Assembly: GCF_000016385.1 (NCBI RefSeq)
Contig: NC_009376.1
Span: 1,612,001 to 1,676,000 of the forward strand
Source of the DNA: Pyrobaculum arsenaticum DSM 13514
GTDB lineage: Archaea; Thermoproteota; Thermoprotei; Thermoproteales; Thermoproteaceae
Length of the DNA stretch: 64,000 bases
Reading direction: 5' to 3'
Shown here: piece by piece, positions 7,406 through 14,099 of the stretch
Position numbering within the stretch: position 1 is the stretch's first letter
Layout of the letters: each line of letters begins with the position of its first letter
Notes under the pieces: model-generated
What the model was told of the DNA's origin: nothing
The model's database searches: none
The model's input: only the letters and a program-made list of their open reading frames with translations
Position numbers and translations under genes: made by a program

Positions 7406-8791
7406 GTGCTTTCAAAACTTCTCGACCCAGAAAGCGTAGCAGTAGCAGGGGCGTCTCCAAAACAAGGCTCTGTGGGCTACGTAATTTTGGAGAACCTAGT
7501 AAATAGATTTGGAAAAAAGGTATTCCCAATAAATCCGAAATACGACGAGGTGGAGCTATGGGGCCGCGTGATTAAGTTCTACAAATCAATCTCCGAGGTG
7601 CCGGATCCCGTAGACGTGGTCGTGATAGCGACGCCGGCTCCCACCGTCCCCAAGGTGCTTGAGGAGGCGGGTATTAAAGGCGTTAAAGCCGCGGTGATTG
7701 TCAGTAGCGGCTTCTCTGAGGCAGGAAACACAGAATTGGAGAACTGGGTTAAAGCCGTGGCGAAGCAGTATGGTGTAAGAGTCTTAGGGCCGAACTGTAT
7801 CGGCGTGTATAACGCCTACTCCGGCTTCGATACAGTTTTTCTCCCAGCAGAGAGAGCCGGCAGACCGCCGCCTGGCCCTCTTGCTTTGATTAGCCAGTCA
7901 GGTGCAGTTGCAGCGGCTATAATGGATTGGGCGGCGAGGAGGAGGCTGGGGTTAGGCTTTTTAGTTAACTACGGGAACAAGGCAGATATTACTGAAACCG
8001 AGTTATTAGAGGGTTTTGCGGCAGACGACCGGGTAAAAGTAATTACGATATATATCGAGGGGTTCAAATACCCCGGCGAGGCAAGGCAGTTTTTAGAAAC
8101 TGCAAAGAAGATAGCGGCTAAGAAGCCTGTGGTGGCCTATAAGGCTGGTAGGGGCGGCGCCGCGCAGAGGGCTGTTAAGAGCCACACCGCAGCAATGGCG
8201 GGGTCGTACGAAATGTACCATGGCCTATTTCAACAAGCGGGCGTAATAGAGGCTTCGTCTGTCAGAGAGATGTTTGACATGGCTAAGGCCCTCGCCATGC
8301 AGCCCACCCCACGGGGAAGGCGGACTCTCGTCCTTACAGACAGCGGCGGTATGGGTATTCAAGCTGTGGACGCGCTGGAGGCTCTGGGGCTTGAGGTGCC
8401 TGAGATCCCGGAGAGCGTCGCCAAGGAGTTGAAGAGGGAGCTACTGCCTTTTGCCGCTGTGACGAACCCTGTCGATGTCACGGGGAGTACAACAGATGAG
8501 CATTACAAAATAGTCCTAGACGCGTTGCTGCCAACTCCGCTTTTTGACATGGCGCTTGTAGTCACGTTGATGCAAGTCCCTGGCCTAACAAAAAACTTAG
8601 CCGACTACCTAATAGATGCGAAAAAATACGGCAAGCCCATAGTCGTGGTGAACTTCGGCGGTAGCGAACTCGTACAGAGATTTGAAGAGGTGCTTGAGGA
8701 CAACGGAATTCCGGTGTACCCCACTCCCGACAGAGCGGCTAAGGCGCTTTGGGCCTTGTATAAATATGGGGAAATAAGAAAGAGGTTATGA
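7406..8791 (+). CDS. acdA: acyl/acetyl-CoA synthetase (ADP-forming), alpha subunit
   Basis: The 461-residue protein has an N-terminal CoA-binding Rossmann domain (VAVAGASPKQGSVG), two succinyl-CoA synthetase-like domains and the SHTAAMAGS block near residue 257, whose His is the phosphorylated residue of the family. The enzyme converts acyl-CoA, ADP and Pi to acid, CoA and ATP, the main substrate-level ATP step of peptide and sugar fermentation in archaea. It overlaps the beta-subunit gene by 4 nt (ATGA). GTG start with TTTATATATT at 7381, 22 nt upstream, so leaderless. A P. aerophilum enzyme of this type has been characterised biochemically. Confidence 0.93.
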   Translation: MLSKLLDPESVAVAGASPKQGSVGYVILENLVNRFGKKVFPINPKYDEVELWGRVIKFYKSISEVPDPVDVVVIATPAPTVPKVLEEAGIKGVKAAVIVSSGFSEAGNTELENWVKAVAKQYGVRVLGPNCIGVYNAYSGFDTVFLPAERAGRPPPGPLALISQSGAVAAAIMDWAARRRLGLGFLVNYGNKADITETELLEGFAADDRVKVITIYIEGFKYPGEARQFLETAKKIAAKKPVVAYKAGRGGAAQRAVKSHTAAMAGSYEMYHGLFQQAGVIEASSVREMFDMAKALAMQPTPRGRRTLVLTDSGGMGIQAVDALEALGLEVPEIPESVAKELKRELLPFAAVTNPVDVTGSTTDEHYKIVLDALLPTPLFDMALVVTLMQVPGLTKNLADYLIDAKKYGKPIVVVNFGGSELVQRFEEVLEDNGIPVYPTPDRAAKALWALYKYGEIRKRL

Positions 8792-9489
8792 CTCACCCAA
8801 TTGTATCCCGGGCCTTGTCGGAGAGTAGGGGCAAGCTGAGAGAGGACGAAGCCCTTACTCTACTTAGGGCTTATGGCATACCTGTACCCGACTTCGCACT
8901 TGTGAAAAACGAGGAGGAGGCGGTGAAGGTAGCGGAGGCTATTGGATTCCCAGTCGTTGCCAAGGTTGTGTCGCCACAGATTGTGCATAAGACCGACGTC
9001 GGCGGCGTCGTAGTTGGCATAAATGACGCCCAGGGAGTGAGGGAGGCGTGCAGAAGGCTGAGGGAAGTGGTGAAGAGAGTGCCCTATGCAGAACTCGAGG
9101 GAGTGTTAATACAGAAGATGGTGCCAAAAGGCGTCGAGCTCATAGTAGGGGCTGTCTATGACGAAATATTTGGCCACGTTGTGGCTTTTGGCCTCGGCGG
9201 AATCTACACCGAGCTTTACAAGGATATTTCCATGAGGGTGGTGCCGGTTGATGTCGAGGATGTATGGGAAATGGTACGTGAGGTCAAGGCCTACCGCCTC
9301 TTAACGGGGTTCAGGGGGATGCCGCCTCGCGACATACCCGCCGTCGTGGACATAGTGTACAAATTCTCACGCCTCATAGAGGATAACCCAGAGATATCAG
9401 AAGCTGATCTAAACCCTGTTATAGCCCTCGAGGAGGGGAAGGGAGCCTACGTTGTGGATGCACGCTTTATACTACGTATTAGCTATTAA
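8788..9489 (+). CDS. acdB: acyl/acetyl-CoA synthetase (ADP-forming), beta subunit
   Basis: The 233-residue protein is an ATP-grasp domain of the length usual for a separate ACD beta subunit. Seen: AYGIPVPDF, FPVVAKVVSPQIVHKTDVGGV, LIQKMVPKGVELIVG and a closing DLNPVIALEEG, which hold the nucleotide and metal ligands. It works as an alpha2-beta2 complex with the preceding gene and is translationally coupled to it by overlapping stop and start codons. Confidence 0.93.
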   Translation: MTHPIVSRALSESRGKLREDEALTLLRAYGIPVPDFALVKNEEEAVKVAEAIGFPVVAKVVSPQIVHKTDVGGVVVGINDAQGVREACRRLREVVKRVPYAELEGVLIQKMVPKGVELIVGAVYDEIFGHVVAFGLGGIYTELYKDISMRVVPVDVEDVWEMVREVKAYRLLTGFRGMPPRDIPAVVDIVYKFSRLIEDNPEISEADLNPVIALEEGKGAYVVDARFILRISY

Positions 9490-9509
9490 TAGGGGGTCAA
9501 GTCGATACT

Positions 9510-10328
9510 GTGAAAAGAAGTTGTTTTAAAAGAGTAGGATGTGTGCCGTCAATTGGCCTAGGCACGTGGGGCATCGGCGGGGGCTTCTGGTCGCCGGATA
9601 GTAGCAGAGACGAGGAATGGACCGCGGCTATTGAATACGCAGTTGAAAAAGGGCTGAGGCTAATAGACACCGCGGAGATGTACGGCGGAGGACATGCAGA
9701 GGAGCTAGTGGGGAGGGCCATAAAGAGGTACAAGAGAGATGAGCTTTTCATCGTGACAAAGGTATGGCCCACCAACGCCCGATACGAGGACGTGCTCAAG
9801 TCTGCCCAGGCCAGCTCGGTGCGGCTGGGCACCTACATCGATCTCTACCTCCTCCACTGGCCCTCCGATACTGTGCCTATATGCGAGACTGTGAGGGCCT
9901 TCGAGACGCTTGTCGACCGCGGCATAATTCGTCACTTTGGAGTGAGCAATTTCTCCCTGCGCCAGATACAAGAGGCGGAGGCTTGTGCCAAGAAGTACGA
10001 GCTCGCCGCCGTAGAGAACCACTATTCGCTGTACAACAGGAGGGACGAGGCTGACGTCATTCCCTACGCCCTTTCAAACGGGATTATGTACATTGCTTAC
10101 ACCCCCCTGGAAAAAGGCGCATTGGCAAAAGACCCACTTCTTGCTGAAATCGCCAAGAGCTACGGTGCAACACCTATACAGATCGCCCTCGCGTGGTACG
10201 TCAAGCGTGGAGTTGTCCCCATTCCAAAAGCCGGGAGGCGGGAGCATATAGATGAAATAGCTGGCGCATTGCATGTGGAGCTAAGCGATGAGGACTTCGT
10301 CAGGATCTCTGGAGTTCAGAGAAGATAA
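9510..10328 (+). CDS. aldo/keto reductase
   Basis: The 272-residue TIM-barrel protein shows the family tetrad: Asp and Tyr in DTAEMYGGG (near residue 52), Lys in VTKVWPT (near 83) and His in LLHWPSD (near 115). C-terminal IPKAG contributes to NADPH binding. It reduces aldehydes or ketones with NADPH; the substrate is unknown. GTG start 20 nt after acdB, so it may be co-transcribed and could handle aldehydes made in the same fermentation route (inference). Confidence 0.88.
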   Translation: MKRSCFKRVGCVPSIGLGTWGIGGGFWSPDSSRDEEWTAAIEYAVEKGLRLIDTAEMYGGGHAEELVGRAIKRYKRDELFIVTKVWPTNARYEDVLKSAQASSVRLGTYIDLYLLHWPSDTVPICETVRAFETLVDRGIIRHFGVSNFSLRQIQEAEACAKKYELAAVENHYSLYNRRDEADVIPYALSNGIMYIAYTPLEKGALAKDPLLAEIAKSYGATPIQIALAWYVKRGVVPIPKAGRREHIDEIAGALHVELSDEDFVRISGVQRR

Positions 10329-10836
10329 GCAAAAGGCCCTGGAGATAATAGGCCTATACTACAAGGGGCCTGTAAAATACGCAAAGGCGATTCTGGAGAG
10401 GTGGCCACGCTCAGGCGGTATCGTTGCGTATATGAACGGCGAGACAGCAGGCGCTGAGATCGTCTACAGTGTGGATCTAGCCCTGACTGTCTGTGTCCAC
10501 TACTACATCGCGGTGGTGCCTGAGCACCGGAGAAAAGGCGTGGCGACTCAACTCATCAAGAAGGTAGAGGAGATCTGCAAAGCTGGCGTGTACATGGCTA
10601 CCACTACTGATGATAACCACGCGACCATAATGCTCTTCATGAAGCTTGGATATAAGCTATACAGGTGGACTAGTATAAGCAAAAGGGCGAGAAACATCTT
10701 GCTCAAAGCGACATGCGGCTACGACGACGATGTACTTCTTATTAAAGGCGGTGATCCCGAGGAGGTGGTCAAAGAAAGCGGAGATGTCGAAAAGCTGTGG
10801 CGGGAGACGTGTCTTAAGCCCTATATAGGCCTATAG
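10288..10836 (+). CDS. GNAT-family N-acetyltransferase
   Basis: The 182-residue protein has the acetyl-CoA loop VPEHRRKGVATQLIKK (Q/RxxGxG/A) near residue 95 and a following NHATIMLFMKLGYK block typical of GNAT folds. The only usable start before residue 48 is the ATG at 10288, so the gene overlaps the aldo/keto reductase by 41 nt and is likely coupled to it. Acceptor unknown. Confidence 0.8.
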   Translation: MRTSSGSLEFREDKQKALEIIGLYYKGPVKYAKAILERWPRSGGIVAYMNGETAGAEIVYSVDLALTVCVHYYIAVVPEHRRKGVATQLIKKVEEICKAGVYMATTTDDNHATIMLFMKLGYKLYRWTSISKRARNILLKATCGYDDDVLLIKGGDPEEVVKESGDVEKLWRETCLKPYIGL

Positions 10837-10857
10837 CGCTACGTATAATTTTTTAAG

Positions 10858-11097
10858 GTGGATGTAAAGGCACATGTGGAGGTCTATATAGTTTTTAATA
10901 AAGAGCCTCCTGAGGAGTGGATGAGGTTGCCCGGGGTGAGGGCGATAAAAGCCGAAGAACTTGTTTCTATCGACAAAAAGATCGTCCTCGTCGTCGGCGA
11001 TAGGGAGCTCGCTAAGCAACTCGGCGTAGGCTACCTAGACGAAGAGGAAGCTAGCGAGTTATTACAATACTTGAAAAGACTGCTGGGAGGTCGGTGA
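10858..11097 (+). CDS. small hypothetical protein (79 aa)
   Basis: I do not recognise it. It reads as alternating strands and helices with a Lys/Glu-rich C-terminal helix (SELLQYLKRLLGG), and looks like a compact cytoplasmic alpha/beta protein. GTG start; AT-rich elements at 10831-10855 provide a TATA, so it is probably leaderless. Reasonable codon use and a clean frame support a real gene. Confidence 0.55.
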   Translation: MDVKAHVEVYIVFNKEPPEEWMRLPGVRAIKAEELVSIDKKIVLVVGDRELAKQLGVGYLDEEEASELLQYLKRLLGGR

Positions 11098-11159
11098 AGG
11101 GCGTTGTGCAGACCTCTCGCCTACCGTGAGGCTCATCACACGCAACATCGGTGCTATGA

Positions 11160-11167
11160 CTTATAAA
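11160..11167. promoter_or_regulatory. TATA element midway between two GTGATGA sites
   Basis: CTTATAAA is centred at 11163.5. Exactly 24.5 nt away on each side, outward reading, begins GTGATGA (11139 on the minus strand, 11188 on the plus strand). GTGATGA is both the C box of C/D sRNAs and a GTG-ATG double start. Confidence 0.5.
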
Positions 11168-11185
11168 CCAAAGCGCCGTGGAGGA

Positions 11186-11286
11186 CTGTGATGAAGTCTC
11201 GGGGAGTAAAGATGAGTGACTTGGCGGTTATCACGCTGATTAAACCAGCAGTTTTCTACCAAAACTCTCTGTGTTTAGGAAGATAA
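11186..11286 (+). ncRNA. candidate C/D-like sRNA or 32-residue leaderless ORF
   Basis: GTGATGA at 11188-11194 is followed 41 nt later by CTGA (11236-11239), the right overall length for a C/D sRNA, but C' and D' are poor (ATGAGTGA is the best C'). The same start opens a frame of 33 codons to TAA at 11284 (contains MSDLAVITLIKPA). The TATA spacing suits both readings. I cannot decide between them. Confidence 0.35.
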
Positions 11287-11288
11287 GT

Positions 11289-11365
11289 TGGTGGGCCCGG
11301 AGGGATTTGAACCCCCGCCCTACGGGTCTGGAGCCCGCCGCTCTGCCTGGCTGAGCTACGGGCCC
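11289..11365 (-). tRNA. trnW: tRNA-Trp (CCA), intronless, CCA end encoded
   Basis: Full cloverleaf on the minus strand: acceptor GGGCCCG/CGGGCCC, D arm GCTC/GAGC, anticodon stem GCGGG/CCCGT with loop CTCCAGA (anticodon CCA), T arm GGGGG-TTCAAAT-CCCTC, discriminator A and encoded CCA. A TATA-like ATAAATAC lies about 26 nt upstream. There is no intron, whereas euryarchaeal tRNA-Trp introns carry the C/D guide for C34 in cis; a separate guide RNA for C34 appears at 14044. Confidence 0.97.
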
Positions 11366-11407
11366 GTGCAAGATTGTGGTTGTTGTGTATTTATGTTTTT
11401 TGCTATC

Positions 11408-11426
11408 TGTCCTTGCCGATAGGACA
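11408..11426. repeat. short inverted repeat downstream of the radical SAM gene
   Basis: TGTCCT and AGGACA are perfect 6-bp arms around a 7-nt loop, 57 nt past the stop of the radical SAM gene and before tRNA-Trp on the same strand. It could form a hairpin in the 3' end of that mRNA. There is no strong T-run, so terminator function is only a guess. Confidence 0.3.
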
Positions 11427-11482
11427 CTCTTTCATATTGGTATCACTAATGAGAGTAGGATAAGATATTTGCGAGAAAAATC

Positions 11483-13219
11483 CTATTTAAATTCGGCGAA
11501 TTTTTGCTTGTTCCAGCCTGTTAGCGAGAGTCCTGTGACTTTAACCCAGGTTTTCGGATCTACTTTGAATGAGCTTTCTACCTTCTCGCGGTGGCCTACT
11601 ACATTATATGTACAGAATGGGAATACTCTGCCGTCGGGCGTGGCGTAGTGTATGTCACAGCGCTGTACTCTCTCTACGTCGTAGTTCATGGTATCCATGA
11701 AGTGCATTATTCCGATGCCTACAACGTTGAAGAAGAAGCGGCCTAGGGAGTCGTAGTCCTTCCTCACCAAGAAGTCGTATATCAAGTCTTTCACCTTCTT
11801 GTGCTTAACTGCTTTTAACAACTTCAGGGCTTTTACCTTGGCTGTCTGTTTGTGGATGCCGCCCTTCACTGCGGTGTAGTATATGTCCCAGGCGCCTTTT
11901 TCGAAAGCGTCTACGTCCACCAGCTTGGTGATGGGGTATATCCGCTTCTCGTCTTCGTCGTAGTAGATAAAGGTGGCGGCGCCGCACATGGGGTTCATTG
12001 AGAAGAGCGGTTTGGGCGAATCGGTCAGCGCCTCTACCATTTTGGCTAGTGCCACTGGCCAATTGGTGGGGCGCCAGTCCCACCTGCTAATGACGCCGCC
12101 TGTCTGCTTCTCTATCTCTATTATGGTGTCAGGTATTGTTATTCTGTACTTTCTAAGCTCTTCCTTGCTGTATAGCTTGGCCCTGCCTGAAAAGCTCACT
12201 GGCTGTATGTTTACCCACCTCACCACGTCTCTGTTCTGAACGGCGAAGTCGACTATTTTGCCTAGGTCTTGGTCGTTGTAGTTCTTAGCGAGGGTGACCA
12301 CTAGGACGATGGAGCGGTGGCCTAGCTTCCTGGCGTTTTCGATGACCTTCTCCTTTATGATCCTGTAGGCCTTGGGGTGGTAGAGCCTGTGCCTCCAGAC
12401 GCCCTCGTTCTTCTCGTCTATTGTGTCGAACTGCAGGTACAGAGTAGAGATCCCAGCGTCAAGAAGCGCCTTGTAGTACTCAATATCATTAGCAAGTCTT
12501 ATGCCGTTGGTGTTTATCTCTATGTGGGTGAAGCCGAGCTTCTTGGCCATCCTCACTATTTCGGGCAGGTCGTCTCTGAGAGTGGGCTCCCCTCCCGATA
12601 TCTGAATGGCGTTGGGCGGCCACGGCTTCTGCGCTCTCAGTGTCCTGAGCATATACTCGATCTGCTCTAGCGTGGGCTCGTAGACATAGCCTGCGGCACC
12701 GGCGTTTGCGAAGCAGACGGGACAGGCCATATTGCACCTATTAGTGACGTCTATGATGGCGAGTACTGTGTTGGACTTGTGGACTGGGCAGAGGCCACAG
12801 CCCTCGGGGCATGAGCCCATGTCTTTGTAAAACTCCAGGTCCGTGTATGGGTTGGCGAGGCCCTTGGCGATGTACTCAGGGCGGTCCCACTGGAGGAAGT
12901 AGTAGTACATCTCTGCGTCGCCCCAGTAGAGGTCTTCAAAGACGCCGTGGTGTGGACAGCTCTTCTTCAGCCATATCGCGCCGTTTTCTTCATACACTAC
13001 GGCGGGTATTCTGGCGTTGCAGACTGGGCAAAGGGAGAGAGTTGCTTTAACCACCCTGGTGTGGGCTGGCAGTCCGTACTGCCTCTTCAACGTAGACTGC
13101 CACTTCTCGTTGAGGAGAGTGGTCTTGTACCTTTCAGGTAGGTTGTACTTAGACAAATCCACAAGTCTGGCTGGCTTCTCTTCTCGGACTGTAGCCAGCT
13201 CGGCAACTTGCTTGCTCAT
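11483..13219 (-). CDS. radical SAM protein, tetraether lipid synthase (Tes)-like
   Basis: The 578-residue protein has a Cys-rich N terminus (CPVCNARIP near residue 57, CPEGCGLCPVHK near 137), the radical SAM motif CNMACPVCF near 162, SGGEP near 206 and more cysteines towards the C terminus (CDIHY, FCTYN). This order matches the family that includes MJ0619 and Tes, the enzyme that joins two archaeol lipids into GDGT by C-C coupling. Pyrobaculum membranes are rich in GDGT, so Tes is a sensible call. Crenarchaea can carry several homologues, so this copy may have another lipid substrate. Leaderless ATG with GTTTAAAA about 25 nt upstream. Confidence 0.75.
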   Translation of the reverse strand: MSKQVAELATVREEKPARLVDLSKYNLPERYKTTLLNEKWQSTLKRQYGLPAHTRVVKATLSLCPVCNARIPAVVYEENGAIWLKKSCPHHGVFEDLYWGDAEMYYYFLQWDRPEYIAKGLANPYTDLEFYKDMGSCPEGCGLCPVHKSNTVLAIIDVTNRCNMACPVCFANAGAAGYVYEPTLEQIEYMLRTLRAQKPWPPNAIQISGGEPTLRDDLPEIVRMAKKLGFTHIEINTNGIRLANDIEYYKALLDAGISTLYLQFDTIDEKNEGVWRHRLYHPKAYRIIKEKVIENARKLGHRSIVLVVTLAKNYNDQDLGKIVDFAVQNRDVVRWVNIQPVSFSGRAKLYSKEELRKYRITIPDTIIEIEKQTGGVISRWDWRPTNWPVALAKMVEALTDSPKPLFSMNPMCGAATFIYYDEDEKRIYPITKLVDVDAFEKGAWDIYYTAVKGGIHKQTAKVKALKLLKAVKHKKVKDLIYDFLVRKDYDSLGRFFFNVVGIGIMHFMDTMNYDVERVQRCDIHYATPDGRVFPFCTYNVVGHREKVESSFKVDPKTWVKVTGLSLTGWNKQKFAEFK

Positions 13220-13297
13220 GGTCTCGGCATGGTGGCTTTTTTTAAACTTTTTAACTGTTTTATGTGAAAAGAATTAAAGATAAGTTCTTACACAGCT

Positions 13298-14017
13298 GTG
13301 GATCAGCTGGGCAAAGTGCTGGCGTCTTTTGGCATTGGGAAGAGGGAGGTGGACATATACCTAGCGCTAGTGGAGAGGGGGGAGATGACTGCTAGGGAGC
13401 TATCCGACCTGCTGGGCATACCCTACACCAAGATATATGCACATCTTGAAAGGCTGGAGAGACTTGGCTTAATCACACCGACAGGCGGTGTGCGGCCGGC
13501 TAAATTCAGAGCTACACCCCCCGTGGAGGTATACAGAATATTAGTGAGGCAGACTTCCGAAGTTCTAAAGACTTTGAAGCCGTTTTTTGACAGCCTGCAG
13601 ATAGTCTATGAGTCCAGATACGCGGCGGCAACGTCGACATTTCTCACACTAATACGCGGCGCCGAGAGGGTCTCCGACTTGATCAACGAGGTGTTGTCCG
13701 AAGCTGAGACTGAGGCATATCTAGCTCTACCTTTCGAAGAACTTATCTCCTACAAGCTGTTCGCCACGATAGTAGAGGAGTCTAAGCGTATTTCAATTAA
13801 GGTGCTCACTACAGTGCGGCTAAGGGTGAAGTTTGACCTGCCCCCCCGGGTGGAGGTAAGGGCCGTCCCCGAGATGTTCGGCGGGGGCGCCATAGGGGGT
13901 TCGGTATTGATATTTGTCAAGCACGGCGGCGAAATCTCTGGTGTTTACTCCAACGAGCGTTTTATAGCGGAAATCGCCAAGACATACTTCTATAACGTAT
14001 GGCAACGGGCAAAATAG
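13298..14017 (+). CDS. TrmB-family transcriptional regulator
   Basis: The 239-residue protein begins with a winged helix-turn-helix (about residues 5-72: LALVERGEMTARELSDLLG...IYAHLERLERLGLI) and continues into a TrmB-like effector region. TrmB proteins sense sugars in several archaea. No sugar gene adjoins it; the nearest transporter is 40 kb away. It diverges from the radical SAM gene with separate TATA boxes (starts 79 bp apart), so it could control that gene or itself. GTG start, leaderless. Confidence 0.8.
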   Translation: MDQLGKVLASFGIGKREVDIYLALVERGEMTARELSDLLGIPYTKIYAHLERLERLGLITPTGGVRPAKFRATPPVEVYRILVRQTSEVLKTLKPFFDSLQIVYESRYAAATSTFLTLIRGAERVSDLINEVLSEAETEAYLALPFEELISYKLFATIVEESKRISIKVLTTVRLRVKFDLPPRVEVRAVPEMFGGGAIGGSVLIFVKHGGEISGVYSNERFIAEIAKTYFYNVWQRAK

Positions 14018-14043
14018 CTATATAATATAGGTGTAGCCATTTC

Positions 14044-14099
14044 CGTGATGACTTTTTAGTGGGTCCTCTGAATTGGTGAAGATGGTCTGGAGCTCTGAT
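14044..14099 (+). ncRNA. C/D box sRNA, predicted guide for C34 of tRNA-Trp
   Basis: All boxes are clear: C GTGATGA (14045), D' CTGA (14068), spacer ATTG, C' GTGAAGA (14076), 12-nt guide TGGTCTGGAGCT and D CTGA (14095). The D guide pairs over 10 bp with the tRNA-Trp anticodon arm (GCTCCAGACC), and the fifth base upstream of box D faces C34. Cm34 of tRNA-Trp is a known archaeal modification. The D' guide (target AGGACCCACT...) is unassigned. TATA TATATAATAT is at 14019-14028. The RNA abuts the 3' end of the convergent arcadin-4 gene. Confidence 0.88.
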
